Numbered from the stretch's first letter, positions 1 through 11,500 are shown. The stretch is DNA of 43,739 nt from Stentor coeruleus (GCA_001970955.1 MPUH01000597.1:1-43739), one strand, 5' to 3'. Notes: a model not told the origin generated them from the sequence alone. Numbers and translations are program-made.

Positions 1-1583
1 CTCTCATACTTCTCAGGTAAATCAACCAACAACAAGTTTTCATATTCTACCCACAACTGTCTAAGCATAAGTGTAGCTGGTGAACATATACAAAGATTAT
101 CCGACATAAGCATCCTAGCCATCATAACATTAGTCTGCCATTCTTCACTAGGTTCTAAACCACTATACGGTTTACTTCCATAATCCACAGGAGGGTGTGG
201 ATTATATTCAAATCCTAACCTTTTTAATTGTTCAGGGTCTTTAAGTACATAATCTAATATGCTTTTTCTTAAAGCCGAATAATAATCTTTATTAATCTCA
301 TTAAGCATTTCATCTAATAAAAACTCGACCTGTTCTTTTGATATAAATTTCCATTCAGCAGGTACTAAATCAAGAATATTATGTATCCAATACTGTCTTA
401 TCGGGGCAATGACTTCAGTACTAATTTCGCTTTCTATATAATGCATATATCTTTTCGATATATAATCATAATTAAGGGAATTTGAATCCAAACCTTTAGC
501 CATTATAGCATTAGCTAATAAGGTTGGTATCTGAGGGATTAATGGATTAGTATTAGCAGTAAGGGTTATTCCTATATCCAATTCTATAAACCTAATTGAC
601 CTAGACTCAGGGTCTATAATCAAAGTCTTTGATGATGGATTATAATTAGAAGCTATACGAACTGAAGGGGATACATACTGTTTATTAAATGCTATAGGTG
701 CTGCTAAGGTACGACTAAAAATACTTAGCACTGGGGGAAAGCGTGTACTCGCAAGCTGAGGTTTCTTAAACTTTGTTGTCATCATCTTGTCAGGGTCTGA
801 AGCGATCGAAGAATAATTACTAAGCCTTGCATTAGGATTAAGCCCAGCACCAAGCATGTCGATTGACAATCCTTTGCCTTCAAGTGTTTGGGGCTTATAA
901 TAAGCAAAAGTCCTATTTCTTTCAGGTACTGGGGACTTATCCCTAGATTCATTCAAAACCATTGATTGTTCTAAAGGAGGTAATTTTTCATGTATTATCC
1001 TCCCGGCGTCTATCAAATTTTTAACTGTGCTTTTACCGAATAAATAAGCGGTTTTGTTTTTGGAAATCGGACTGAATTTAACTGATTTGTTATAAGATGT
1101 GAATTTTCCTAGTATCCCAAGGTCAAGCTCTATACGATTTTGCTCGTTTAATAACACGCCGATCATATCGAAAAGTCCTTGTAAAGCTGTTGTGACTGTA
1201 GCTTTTTCTAAATTTCCTGTTTTAGATATCCCAACATAATTGATTTTAATGCTTGGGCCTGGGGTGAACGGAAAAGGACATTCTCTCTCATCAAATTTGA
1301 ATGTCAAGCAGTACTTTTGTAAGAAAGTATCTTCAAGGCTTATACAAATTGCCTTTGGGTTATCTAAAGCTGGATTGTAGCCTATAACACCTAAGCCTTG
1401 ACAATTAACTGCCCGGCCTAAATCAAATTGTCCTAATAACCATTTGACCATAGCTTCATAACTTTGAGAATATGCGTTTTGACTAAGGACTGCAAACATC
1501 GGGCTATGTTCTCCACGTAAGTTGCGATCTACACACATTGAGAATATTTTTTCTAATGAAAGCTGAACCACGTGATCTTCCAT
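1..1583 (-). CDS. CCDC81-like HU-domain protein (3' end beyond window)
   Basis: The reading frame is open from the ATG at 1583 to the left edge (527 codons seen), with no in-frame stop or intron. Residues about 36-95 and 96-175 resemble the two eukaryotic HU domains of CCDC81. The first holds WLLGQFDLGRAVNCQGLG; the second starts near TPGPSIKINYVGIS and contains ELDLGILGKF, matching the 'v..G.G.f' strand pattern of that family. CCDC81 proteins are centrosome or cilium associated and are expanded in ciliates. A helical stretch near the left edge (about residues 440-480) contains RKSILDYVLKDPEQLKRLGF, a motif also seen near the N-termini of axonemal dynein heavy chains. The upstream flank is strongly G-rich and C-poor on the + strand. 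The family call is fairly sure; the exact role is unknown. Confidence 0.72.
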   Translation of the reverse strand, partial: MEDHVVQLSLEKIFSMCVDRNLRGEHSPMFAVLSQNAYSQSYEAMVKWLLGQFDLGRAVNCQGLGVIGYNPALDNPKAICISLEDTFLQKYCLTFKFDERECPFPFTPGPSIKINYVGISKTGNLEKATVTTALQGLFDMIGVLLNEQNRIELDLGILGKFTSYNKSVKFSPISKNKTAYLFGKSTVKNLIDAGRIIHEKLPPLEQSMVLNESRDKSPVPERNRTFAYYKPQTLEGKGLSIDMLGAGLNPNARLSNYSSIASDPDKMMTTKFKKPQLASTRFPPVLSIFSRTLAAPIAFNKQYVSPSVRIASNYNPSSKTLIIDPESRSIRFIELDIGITLTANTNPLIPQIPTLLANAIMAKGLDSNSLNYDYISKRYMHYIESEISTEVIAPIRQYWIHNILDLVPAEWKFISKEQVEFLLDEMLNEINKDYYSALRKSILDYVLKDPEQLKRLGFEYNPHPPVDYGSKPYSGLEPSEEWQTNVMMARMLMSDNLCICSPATLMLRQLWVEYENLLLVDLPEKYE

Positions 1584-2114
1584 TTATAAAGAATTGAATA
1601 ATTTTTTTTTTTGAGTTTTGGATTGGTTTAGGAGTATAAGATGATGTTAAGGGTTATTAAGGGAATGAGTTTTGTTGTGAAAATGAAAAAAAATTGGAAC
1701 CGGGAAATTTAAAGAGGAGGGATTTGGTGTGAAAGAGGTGGAAAACTTATAGAAGCTGTAGAGAATTTTGATAGTAAATAGGAGAAAAAGAATATTTTAG
1801 GATGGGTTATCTTATGAATGTTTTAGAAAACTATGGATGATTGATAGTGATTATACAGTTATTGTTTTTGTAATGAGGAGTTTTTACAGAGTCGTAGTGT
1901 ATTAGTCTATTTAGACTGTGGAAGCTAGTATAAGTTTGTGGAAATATTTGTTTCTCCAGCCATAAGCAGAAACAGTATCATTTACTTTGCCATTCTATAC
2001 AAATCATGATAGCTTCTTTGATATCCTTATATATGTACATTATATTAGCCATAGGTACACTCTTAAAAACATAAAATTCACAAGTAGGTATCGCTAGTTT
2101 ATTATAATAATAAT
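1584..2114. other. intergenic, divergent 5' flanks
   Basis: This 531-bp stretch lies between divergent starts. I see no gene in it. The row 1681-1740 has 20 G and 2 C, and the composition becomes more balanced toward 2100. A 62-codon open frame on the minus strand (1978-2166) has no coding character. Promoters of both neighbours are presumably here, but no defined element is recognisable. Confidence 0.5.
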
Positions 2115-3023
2115 ATGGTTTATTTTCGTCAAGACAAGATTCTTTTTTTTTTGCAAATGAGCTCATATTTCTGCAAATTCATGGCAGGAATCTGTTCATT
2201 AGCAGCTTTAAAAGAATACATCAGTTATCGTGCATTGACTTCTCCTGTCAAATCCTTTGAGAACAGTGTAAATTCTTTAGTATGGCTTGATGGTGAAGTT
2301 AAAGCTCTTGAAAATACTAAAGTATTTTCTAAATAGTCAGTATCTATGCAAGATCTGCCCCCTGTAGTATATACCCAATACAAAAAAATAATTGGATATA
2401 ACCGTGGCTCAGAAAGATTAGAAAAATATGTTCAAAAGGTTGGATTTATTTAGACTGAAAAATTTAAACTCATAACCAATAAAGGTGATGTGGTTATTTA
2501 TCCATCAGGGATAATACAAGGTGAAATGATTTACACAGACTATCAGCCTATTAAAAAATCTACTTTCCAATGGATTAAAGCAGGAATAGCTGTATTAGCT
2601 TCATTTTTCTTTAATAGATGGATTATTCAAGATATATATAAGAAAACTACAGAAGAAGTACTTATGGACGGACATTTATGCTCAGTTTTCGGCAAAATAA
2701 TTAAGCTTGGATCATCAAAATATGGGATGATATCTGATATAGTAGTAAAAAACAAATCAGATCTTATTATAAAAAATAAAGGTAGAATTGTTATAATGTT
2801 AATATCAGCTTTATTACTTGCAACTATAAGTATTATTCCTGATATAGAAATACTGAAATTAAAACAAAAAGAAAAAAAAGTCAAAACTGGACCAGGGATG
2901 AAGTGCCTAGATTGTAAAGAAAAATTTGCCTCTAGGTTATTAAAACCTTGTTTACATCTATCAGTATGCGATACATGTTTACATGCAGTTTGCCCTATGT
3001 GTGGAGAACCAGTTAATNTCTAA
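2115..3023 (+). CDS. MUL1/MAPL-like membrane RING E3 ubiquitin ligase (three exons)
   Basis: The model is join(2115..2321, 2337..2438, 2454..3023), 292 codons. The exons stay in one frame and are separated by two 15-base introns, each ending in a TAG that would otherwise stop translation. A hydrophobic N-terminus is followed by a central region with VWLDGEVKAL and VIYPSGIIQGE, then a membrane segment (VIMLISALLLATISII, about 2785-2840). A complete C3HC4 RING finger closes the protein: CLDC, PCLHLSVC, DTC, CPMC. The order N-terminal anchor, GIDE-like domain, second anchor, C-terminal RING is that of mitochondrial MUL1. The start could instead be the ATG at 2154. An ambiguous base (N) at 3018 lies in the last sense codon. 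The RING and membrane calls are strong; mitochondrial location is inferred from the family. Confidence 0.72.
2322..2336 (+). other. 15-nt intron 1 of the RING E3 gene
   Basis: The sequence gtattttctaaatag starts with GT, ends with TAG, has TA at positions 9-10, and removes an in-frame TAG. Its excision joins ACT AAA to TCA GTA without a frame change. Confidence 0.85.
2439..2453 (+). other. 15-nt intron 2 of the RING E3 gene
   Basis: The sequence gttggatttatttag is again 15 bases, GT...TAG with A at position 10, removing the second in-frame TAG. It begins GTT rather than GTA. Excision joins CAA AAG to ACT GAA. Confidence 0.82.
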
Positions 3024-3129
3024 CACTTTCATATATAAAATCTCAAATTCTAACTTAAACATTAAATTCAAACTCCATTAAAAAATACTCACATAACTAA
3101 ATCACAAATTCAAAGATATAAAATTCATA

Positions 3130-4680
3130 ATGTGGAACATGATATACGAAAAACCTACAGATGAGATTTTAGAAGACCTGCAATATGAATACGAAGTCAA
3201 AAGAAGCCAGCTTTTTTCCCAGGTTTCAAATGAAATTGAATCCCGCATAAAGTCTCAATACCTCCAAAGACGTGCCTCTGTAAAACCTAAACCAATATTA
3301 AAAAAAGATAGAGAAATAAACATAATCAAATTCCAATCAGAATTAGAACTTGAACATATCGATAGACTTACTAAAGAGAAAAAATATTGGAATACTGAAG
3401 TTATAAAAGAAGTAAATGAGTCTTGTAATGAAAAAATAAGAGATGAACAAGAGCAATTGTTATTGAAAAAGGAAAAAGATATAATAAAACAAGTGGAATA
3501 TGAGAAACAAGAAGTGATTTCTAGATTGATGCATGATTCAGAAGAAGCAGTTGAAAATAGAATACAACAAATAACTGAAGATAAAGAAGCAGGGGAACAA
3601 GAGTTTATTGAGATTTTGAAAGAAGAGTGCTTGAAGGAATTACAAAAAGAATATGAAATGCGGTTTAGGGAGTTTACTAGGGAGAAACTACAAACAATGA
3701 TAGAGAAAGAGTATAGGAAGAATTTGGCTCATAGGATTGATATGGAGTTGAAGCTACGCTTGGAAGACCAGATTTACCAGGAATTTAACATAGAATACGA
3801 AGAAAATCACGATATTTTCAGGAAAAAACTTGAGCAAGAAATGATCAGCAAACTCATGGAACTAGAAGAGCAGCTAGAAAGCACAAGAAACCAGCAAATC
3901 AAAGAATCCTCAGACAAGAAGTTCTTCAAAATCGAAAAGGACCTAAAAATCAATTACCTAAAAAAGCTTGACAAACTCAAAAACGACCTAAGAAAAGAGT
4001 TTGAAGAAATCTACATCGGCCAAATAAAAAAATTTCGCGGTCTTTTAGGTCAAGAAAAAAGTGAAGCAGCCAGAATCAAATCGAAAATCAATGTCTGTGT
4101 AAAAAAAACTACAAACGAAAAACAATCTCAACTAAAAACCTTAGAAGCTCAAGAAGATTTGCTTGATAGAAAAATGCGAGATATCAGTCTAAGGCAGCAA
4201 TATGAGATTGAGCAATCACAATATCGTAAAACTCCAGACACATCAAAAAGTCCAATGCCTAGACCATGTTCTATTTATTCCTCATCTCCAATTCTTGGGG
4301 ATAATGAAGTGAGTAAAAATGTTCCAAAACCAATCCCAGCACCAAGTATTATAATCCAAAATGATGAGAATAATAAACGGTCGATTTCTCCAGAAAGGAA
4401 ATTATTAGGGAATTATAATACTAAAGAAATAGTATCGCAGTTGATTATGAAAAATTATGAAGAAGCTCAAAAACAAGCTTGGACAACATTGAGGACTACT
4501 GATAGTCCTTCAGTTAGGGTTGTTGAATATCAAAATAGACCAAAATCTACTTATGCTGAAATAACAGAACTTTTGTCTACTGGGAAAAGTGTTATTAAAG
4601 AAACCCCTAAAAAGCATAGTTTATATCAAGACCTTTTAAAAAAGAAATATGGGGTTATTGAACCTAGACAAGGGAAATAG
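3130..4680 (+). CDS. coiled-coil protein, 516 aa, unknown
   Basis: This is a single exon from ATG 3130 to TAG. Residues about 10-350 are charged and heptad-like (many E, K, R, Q, L), predicting a long coiled coil. The tail (about 360-516) is basic and Ser/Pro-rich, with SP sites such as TSKSPMPRP, SSSPIL and SISPERK that could be proline-directed phosphorylation sites. I recognise no family; a cytoskeletal or basal-body role would be a guess. Codon choice changes sharply inside the gene: the row 3661-3720 has 18 G and 5 C, while 3901-3960 has 7 G and 12 C. The gene converges with the RB gene 110 bp downstream. Confidence 0.8.
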   Translation: MWNMIYEKPTDEILEDLQYEYEVKRSQLFSQVSNEIESRIKSQYLQRRASVKPKPILKKDREINIIKFQSELELEHIDRLTKEKKYWNTEVIKEVNESCNEKIRDEQEQLLLKKEKDIIKQVEYEKQEVISRLMHDSEEAVENRIQQITEDKEAGEQEFIEILKEECLKELQKEYEMRFREFTREKLQTMIEKEYRKNLAHRIDMELKLRLEDQIYQEFNIEYEENHDIFRKKLEQEMISKLMELEEQLESTRNQQIKESSDKKFFKIEKDLKINYLKKLDKLKNDLRKEFEEIYIGQIKKFRGLLGQEKSEAARIKSKINVCVKKTTNEKQSQLKTLEAQEDLLDRKMRDISLRQQYEIEQSQYRKTPDTSKSPMPRPCSIYSSSPILGDNEVSKNVPKPIPAPSIIIQNDENNKRSISPERKLLGNYNTKEIVSQLIMKNYEEAQKQAWTTLRTTDSPSVRVVEYQNRPKSTYAEITELLSTGKSVIKETPKKHSLYQDLLKKKYGVIEPRQGK

Positions 4681-4790
4681 TTTTATTATTTTAAAGTATG
4701 GATTAAGATAAAATAGATAATCTACATAAAAGACTTTTATTTTTATTACATATAAAATAATCTTATTATCTAATACTACAACCCAAATTT

Positions 4791-7136
4791 TTAATTCGTA
4801 CTATTATCTCTTTTTAAACTTGGTGCTGGGCCAATATCTTCTTTACTAACTTGTAATAAATCAACAATAATCTTAGATTTCTTAATAGGTTGCCCACTAT
4901 CAAAATTTATTTTCTGACTGACAAATTTTGGGACATTAGCGAAAGTTTCACAAGGAGCCCATAATGCTTCTGATCTTGGGGTTCTAAATGGGGATTTTAT
5001 TGGGGATTTCATAATACTTGAAATAACACCAGAACTTATCATTTGAGTAGGGACACAAGATCTTAGTGGGCTTGCAGGATGTAAAATATCAATCCTAGGC
5101 TTAGCAAAACTTCCTTTTCTTATAATAATCTCTTTCATGTGACGTATATATTCTAGGTTATAAAAAACAATAATATCTTCGTTATTTTGGTCATTGATAA
5201 AAACTTTTTTAAAGAAATTTGGCTCTTCAAAATAAAGCTGTCTGTATTTTTCAATTATTTGCTTGAAAGATACGTTGCCATGGATTTTGCAAACCCCGTA
5301 AATTGTGCAGACGATCATGTGGTCTATATGCCTATTAACTAAAATCTCTGTTTTTTCACTTAATAAATCTTTAAACACAGACCAGATTTCCTCTTTAACC
5401 ACTTCAGTAAGCCCAAGACAGTTAGAAAGTTCTAATATCCTATTAGCACTATGTGATAAAACTCTTCGTAAAAAAAGGCTGGTTTCTGAAGATTCTTGAT
5501 TTCTGTTAATTAAAACTTTTATAGCTTGATTAATTTTACTTCCTTCCCTCCAAGCTAAATGAGATATAATTTTTATTTCAATATCTCGATAATGTCGTCT
5601 TAATGATTGAGGGATATTACAATCAAATTGTAAAAAAGCATTAACAACCCTCCACAAATCAAAAGGTGTTGATCCAGAAATATCTAAAACTTCTTCAAAA
5701 TTTATACTCACAACACTATGAAGGTATAACAAAGCTTCAAGGCAACAAGCGAAAATTCCTCTATTAAAATCCTCATTTTTTGCTAGGTTTTCTGAATTTA
5801 AACCTTTTTCTAATTCCTTTGTAAAAATACGCCCGATAACTATTGTGAAAAATTTCTCTAGTTCATCAATCCTTGAGTTTTTATTTAAAACTAAATCATT
5901 TTGTTTAGGATTTTCATGCATTTCAAAGTTGTCATTTATAAACATCATCCCCAAAGCACTTTTTGTCCCAATATTCCTCTGGACGAAAATTTTTTTTGTA
6001 GCTTCAAGCATGTCGTTTCGCCTTAAAACCAACCCTTTATACAAATATGCAGGGACTGATTGCTGGAGAAGTGTTTCAGGATCTGTTATTGAGTCTAATA
6101 AATCAACAAACCAATTGTTTAATTCCATGGTCATAGTCATTGGAGTTGGTGGAGGGATAAATGGTGAAGCTGGTGGTAAAGTTACATCATGAAGTTTAGA
6201 AGCAATACTTGGTTCATTAGTCTGTTCATCCCATCTTAATACTTTCCCTACAATTTCATGTGGTTTACTAACTCTTATACATTTAGGTTTTTGTGGAGTG
6301 CGGATTTTCTGTTTTGTTAGTATTAAATCCCTTTCATCAAAATCATCTTGAGTCAAAGAGGATTGATACATATGGCTTAATAAAGATATATTTTTATTGA
6401 GTACAGAACCAGCAAAAATCCCAGGAATAAGTCCGTTTTTCGAACACAATTGCCCTTTTTGTAAAAAGTCTTGAAGCAAAGTATCAACACTATCAGCCCA
6501 AGTTTTAGTTTTTTCAATACTAGCTTTCATAATCCCACATAAATCTACTATAAAAGGTTGTGAAAAACCTACCAATTCTGGGTCAATTGTGTTTAAAGCA
6601 ATCTTATATACAGCAATAATCAAATACCCCGACTCAAAAATGCTATTTATTTTCAATAAGCTTTTAATATTAATCACAAATAGCCATAACAATTGTATCA
6701 TACCAGTTAAAAACTCATCATTTCCTCTAATATCAGCTTTATCCCATATCTCTTTAAATTTCTTATACATAATTGTCGATATCTCAATTTTCCTTATGAT
6801 TTCTTTAACCATAATCCCAATATGATCAGAAATATGCGGGATTAGTTTTTCAAGATAACCCAAGTAAGTGTTTAAATCACTTGGAGTACCTTTAAGATAG
6901 CTTGATATGTTTATATGACTCCCTTTGATTTCTAAGCCATCTATAGTTTGCATTGTTATGCTTTTTGATATTATTAAAGTACAACATCGCATGAGGATTA
7001 AAGATTTGTTTTCATCAATTTGTCCTTCTGAGTCTTTGATTTTAAAAAATAAATCTTCGGAAGGTTGTTTTATACTTTCGTCTATTGTTAACTCGCGTAG
7101 GTTGTCCCAGAGATGGAATCTTGAAGCTTCGGTCAT
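4791..7136 (-). CDS. retinoblastoma-family pocket protein
   Basis: This is one 781-codon exon. RB proteins repress E2F/DP-driven transcription in the nucleus and are released by cyclin-CDK phosphorylation. An RB-N-like helical region occupies about residues 1-300. The A box runs from about 332 to 530 (TPMTMTMELNNWFVDLLDSI, then FNRGIFACCLEALLYLHSVV and STPFDLWRVVNAFLQ). The B box runs from about 549 to 672 (SLFLRRVLSHSANRILELSN, RHIDHMIVCTIYGVCKIHG, and IVFYNLEYIRHMKEII), which matches the B box of human RB almost motif by motif. The C-tail has clustered SP/TP sites (ASPLRS, KSPIKSPFRTP) suitable for CDK. Length is near that of RB1 (928 aa) but somewhat shorter. Assignment is confident; which pocket-protein subtype it is cannot be told. 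Confidence 0.93.
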   Translation of the reverse strand: MTEASRFHLWDNLRELTIDESIKQPSEDLFFKIKDSEGQIDENKSLILMRCCTLIISKSITMQTIDGLEIKGSHINISSYLKGTPSDLNTYLGYLEKLIPHISDHIGIMVKEIIRKIEISTIMYKKFKEIWDKADIRGNDEFLTGMIQLLWLFVINIKSLLKINSIFESGYLIIAVYKIALNTIDPELVGFSQPFIVDLCGIMKASIEKTKTWADSVDTLLQDFLQKGQLCSKNGLIPGIFAGSVLNKNISLLSHMYQSSLTQDDFDERDLILTKQKIRTPQKPKCIRVSKPHEIVGKVLRWDEQTNEPSIASKLHDVTLPPASPFIPPPTPMTMTMELNNWFVDLLDSITDPETLLQQSVPAYLYKGLVLRRNDMLEATKKIFVQRNIGTKSALGMMFINDNFEMHENPKQNDLVLNKNSRIDELEKFFTIVIGRIFTKELEKGLNSENLAKNEDFNRGIFACCLEALLYLHSVVSINFEEVLDISGSTPFDLWRVVNAFLQFDCNIPQSLRRHYRDIEIKIISHLAWREGSKINQAIKVLINRNQESSETSLFLRRVLSHSANRILELSNCLGLTEVVKEEIWSVFKDLLSEKTEILVNRHIDHMIVCTIYGVCKIHGNVSFKQIIEKYRQLYFEEPNFFKKVFINDQNNEDIIVFYNLEYIRHMKEIIIRKGSFAKPRIDILHPASPLRSCVPTQMISSGVISSIMKSPIKSPFRTPRSEALWAPCETFANVPKFVSQKINFDSGQPIKKSKIIVDLLQVSKEDIGPAPSLKRDNSTN

Positions 7137-7963
7137 TCGCGGGAATATTTATAACCATTTAATAAGAGTAAGAAAATGTTGTATTGATGTATAAGTAAAA
7201 TATATTAGGTATTTTAATTTTATATTTAGGATTAGGGGAAGATTTTTTTAGGGATTGTGAACTTTTAAGGTTGAAGATTAGGGATCAGAGTGAATATGAT
7301 TAAGATTTTTTATTTAGGATGCTAGGATTTATTTTTGTATGTTGGCGTTTTGATTTTTAACTAAAAAATTATTTTGGATTAACTTGATAAGGATTTTTTT
7401 AGCAAATTTAAATCGTAAATTAATGTTTGATTTTATGATAATATTTTGTGTATACTTTGAATAGTATAATTGTTACAATATTGGTTTTAGATATTTAAAA
7501 TGATGATAAGGATGGAATAAATTTAGTTGGAAGTTATTTGTTGAATTGTAAGGAGTTTTTATAAACTAATGACCTTGTTTTTTACCCAATTTCAGTTTTT
7601 ATATTCCTTTGGAGTAGGTTGATTTTGTTTAATTTTCTTTTAGTTCATCTTCTAAAAATCCGCTTTGAATAATATTTTGTGTAGGGATTAGTATATATTT
7701 TTTTTTTTTTTTGAATATGAACTTTAGCTTTGTTTAAATTGACCTTAACTTTCCTGAATTTTCTTTAATTTCTCTATCAAATTGTATAGGCTTAGAAAGG
7801 ATTTGTGGACTACTAGAGCTGATTGTTGTTAGAGTTTATATGTTTTGAGGATTTTAAAGGTTTTTTAAGAGCATAGCTTGAAGATAGGGTGATAAGGATG
7901 ATATTTTGAAAGGCTTTGCAGGCTGGGTATTCAAGTTTTGTGCTTTTATTAGTCTTTTAAGAG
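7137..7963. other. intergenic, G/T-rich on + strand
   Basis: 827 bp without a recognisable gene. The row 7261-7320 has 14 G and 2 C, and the G-rich, C-poor composition continues to about 8050, inside the next gene. There is a 14-base T run near 7699. No RNA gene is visible. Confidence 0.5.
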
Positions 7964-8443
7964 ATGGATACAGATAGTGTGTCCACAAGAGATGATGATA
8001 ATAATAATAATATCATGCATATGCAGACTAATTTCTTTGACAAAAAGTTCTTAAAAAGCTTAATTGAAGGGACAAGCCCATCAAAAAAACCTTCATTACA
8101 AGGGAAAATCAGTCTTTTTTCCGAATACTCCCATTCTCAAACACCAACAAAAAGCATTATAAGACTTAAAAGATATAGAGGTATTACACCTATGCATTGG
8201 GATGTTTCAGATGAAGAAATTAAACCTATTCAGTCCCGTTCAAGGCTTAAAGATTTTACCCAAGATTCCGTTAGACATTTATTCTCCCAAAGATTCCCTG
8301 TGAATGACAGTAGCAAAACAGTTAAATTACCCCCTTTACAAAGCGATGATAAAATTTATTACAAGAAAACTGATAATATTGTTATGCATAGAGAAGCTTT
8401 ATTAAGATTGAAAAAGCAAGGATTTAATATAACTCGCAGGTAG
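7964..8443 (+). CDS. small basic protein, 159 aa, unknown
   Basis: The frame runs from ATG 7964, with an in-frame TAA six bases upstream, to a double stop TAG TAA. An acidic, Asn-rich start (RDDDNNNN) is followed by a basic, Ser-rich body with GTSPSKKPS and SQTPTKS, possible CDK-type sites. I recognise no domain. The protein-like residue mix and absence of low-complexity filler favour a real gene, although its 5' flank is G-rich, unlike the C-rich flank seen before most + strand genes here. It is tail-to-tail with the giant gene (117 bp apart). Confidence 0.62.
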   Translation: MDTDSVSTRDDDNNNNIMHMQTNFFDKKFLKSLIEGTSPSKKPSLQGKISLFSEYSHSQTPTKSIIRLKRYRGITPMHWDVSDEEIKPIQSRSRLKDFTQDSVRHLFSQRFPVNDSSKTVKLPPLQSDDKIYYKKTDNIVMHREALLRLKKQGFNITRR

Positions 8444-8560
8444 TAATAAAATTGGGTTTTTAAAAACTATGAAATAATTTTGATTTTTGTTACTTTTACT
8501 TTGTATGTTATCAGTTTTTATAATATTTTTATGAGAAAAAAAAAGTGATTATAAATTTAA

Positions 8561-11500
8561 CTATCTAGTCCTCAACAACGAGAAAATCATATCTTTCGTC
8601 CTGACAAAAGGTTGTGCTAATATCTTCAACCCTTTCTGCACACTATAAATATTCCTCTTATACAAATTCCCAGCTTTCTTATATATCAGCAAAAAGCTTT
8701 CTTTCTTTAACCTCCTCCTAATTTTCTTCATAGTTTTTTGCAGTGTCCCTAATCTACTTTTCAAAGCTAATCTTGACATAATAACCTTCTTTTTCTTCCT
8801 CACATACATAATCTGTACTTTTTCTGTTATCTTCAAAGCTCCAAAAACATATCTAATTTTAGGGATAACCAAAGTGCTCATAACCAACTGTGAAAAATTA
8901 TCCAAAACAACTTCAAGTTCATAAAACTTAGCCTTTATAGCTTTAAATGGCCTAGCAACATTTTTTTCAAACATAATTTTTTGGATTTTCTTTACCGCCG
9001 AATCTAAACCCAAAAGTTTTTCTTTAACAAATTCTGGGTTCATATACCGTATTTTAGTCAAACTAAACCTTGTCCTTTTATTTCTAAGTTTTTTAAATAA
9101 TAAAATGAAATCTTCTATACATTCTTTAAGCCTTGGGTTAAGTTTTATAGAATAAGTACGATTTAATACTCTTGGGGAAAAGGAACTTGGTGTTGGTAAA
9201 GGTCTTAAAGGAGAAAGAGTTGTGAAAATTTCAGGTCTTGGAGATTTAACCCTACGATCATATATTTTACTTGAACGTTTTTTTATAGCACTTAAACGTT
9301 TAAATAACTCTAAAGTTGGTCTTAAGGAAATAAGTTCAGATAAGTATTTGAAAAGATGACAAAGAGGGAAAATAGCCTTTTTGTATTTGTTGATTAATAT
9401 GAATTTTTCTCGAACCATATGTCCACGAATAAGTGCTTGGAGTTGAATAAAATATTTTTCAGGCATGTCGTAAAATTTAAATAAATCCCTAGCATCTTCG
9501 AATATAAAAGTTGATTTCCTTTCAGGGATTTTAGGGTTTAAAACACATAAGGTTAGTATTGGTTTACGAAGACGTGTATATTCAGTTATAATCCTAGAAA
9601 ATCTTTGTGTTCTTAAAGACATTTGTTGGTTTCCAATAGGATGAGAAATTTTAGGCTTTTTTAATGAATATTTGTATATTTTCCATTGAGTAAGGCATCG
9701 ATTAAGCCTTTTTGATACTATATTGCTAAGGACTCTAAGGAAAATTGATGATGTTGGGATGAGGTTTATGATTAAAAGTTTAGTTGTAGGCTTGTATGAG
9801 TCAACATGAGCTGTAAAATCTGTAAGTATAGGTTTTACTATATTATCAGCTGATATTGATGATATGGATATTTTAGGGGATGAATGAGATGATAAACCAA
9901 AACTGTGGATTGAGTTTGATTTGTTTGGGAATTTTTCTGATTCGGATTGTATAGAAAGTGGAGGCCCTTCATAAAAATCTATAAAAACTAATGGCTTTTG
10001 GGTAAGTTCAAATACACCACTAAGGGCGTCTTGGTATTTGTTGAACTTTTTAGTTTTAAAAGGTTTGCTTGTTTGGGCAAAAGCGTGAGTTTGTAAGGAT
10101 TTTTCTGAAACTTCACTTATTAATGAAGGGATTTCTGATAAAATTTCAGTAGATTTTTCATTGTGGGTTGGACTTTCAGGGTTTTCTTTATGTTGTATTT
10201 TATGTGATCTTAAAGCTTTAGGTTGTTTTTTCTTTATAGAAAACTTCTGTTTTTTTGTATCATTTTGCTCAAGGTTTTCTATAGAAATTATAGGTTTTTC
10301 TAAGCAGTTATAGATGAACTCATAGACTTCTTGGAAAAAATGTAAGGATTTAACTCGAAATGCTTTCTTTTTCCTTGCTATAACTGCTGCTAGTTCTACT
10401 GGGCTACGTCCTAGGAATCCAACATCGATTATAGGTTTTTCTAAACTTTTGTATATAGTTTTTGCAGGGAGTGGTTTTTGGGATCTTAAGGCTTGAGGTT
10501 TTTTCTTAGCGATTTTCGCTGTTTTTTTCATTGAGTTTTCTAAGGATTCATAGTAATCTAGAGGGTTTAAAGGTTTTTGTAAGTATGAAAAGTGCATTTC
10601 TCTAACATTTTTTATAGTAACTTGTCTTGTGAAAAGCCTACTCTGACGTTTTGTGATTTTACCGGTTTTTTCTGAAGAGACTTCTTGTGAACCGAAAGGT
10701 TTTAATAATGTTTCTAATAAAGTTATTGGTTTATCTATTGAGTTATAGACAAACTCATGGATTTTATATGAAGATTTTTCTATTGGTGTATTTTGTATTG
10801 TTTCAGTATTAAGAATACGCTGTTTTTCTATTATAAGCTCTAGCATTGGGAATTCTTCATAGAAGTCTAAAGGAACTCTTGGCTTTTCTATACATAAGTA
10901 TGCGAGTTCCCATTTTTCTTTGTTTTTACGGTTCTTTTCACGTCTTTTTACTGTTTTTCTACGTTTGTCTTTGTAGCCTTCATTGAATTGTATAAGCCTA
11001 AGTTCGGTAATTGGTTTTATAACACAAGAGTATTCTAATGTGTAGGTTTCTCTATGAGTTTTTCTTTTGGTTCTTGATTTTGCTGCAGCTCTTTGGATTA
11101 AGGATAATTTGGAAACGGCTGATTTTAGTTTTTCTATTGGTTTGAGGACTTTTGTTTTTTGTAAGGTTTTTAAGGCTAATACTGGTTTACGAATGCTTGC
11201 GAATGAGAAAAAATGAGTCTCGTGTTGTATGTAGCGCTTTGGTTGTTTGTTTAGCTCAGATTCTTTGAGTATTTGGATTGGGACGATTGGAGGAATTAGA
11301 ACAATAAAGCCACATCTGGTGAATTCCTTCTGGTTTTTATGTCTGTGCTTATGAGCCCTAGGACTTTCAACCTGAGCCAAAGCTGATCCTTTATTCAAAG
11401 TTTTCAAAGCAATCAACGGCTTAGCTACACAATACAAAGAAAAATACTGTGTTTCCCTTAACGTTCTCCTCCTACATCTTTTCAAATCCTGTTTCATCTC

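Noticed and set aside
1978-2166. 62-codon minus-strand frame upstream of the RING gene
   Set aside because: It overlaps the RING gene start and its composition is unlike a protein.
2115-3023. Two in-frame TAGs as stop-codon readthrough or a TAG-sense code
   Set aside because: Each TAG ends a perfect 15-base GT...TAG interval with A10, and the MFSD1 gene has the same; other genes use TAG as a true stop.
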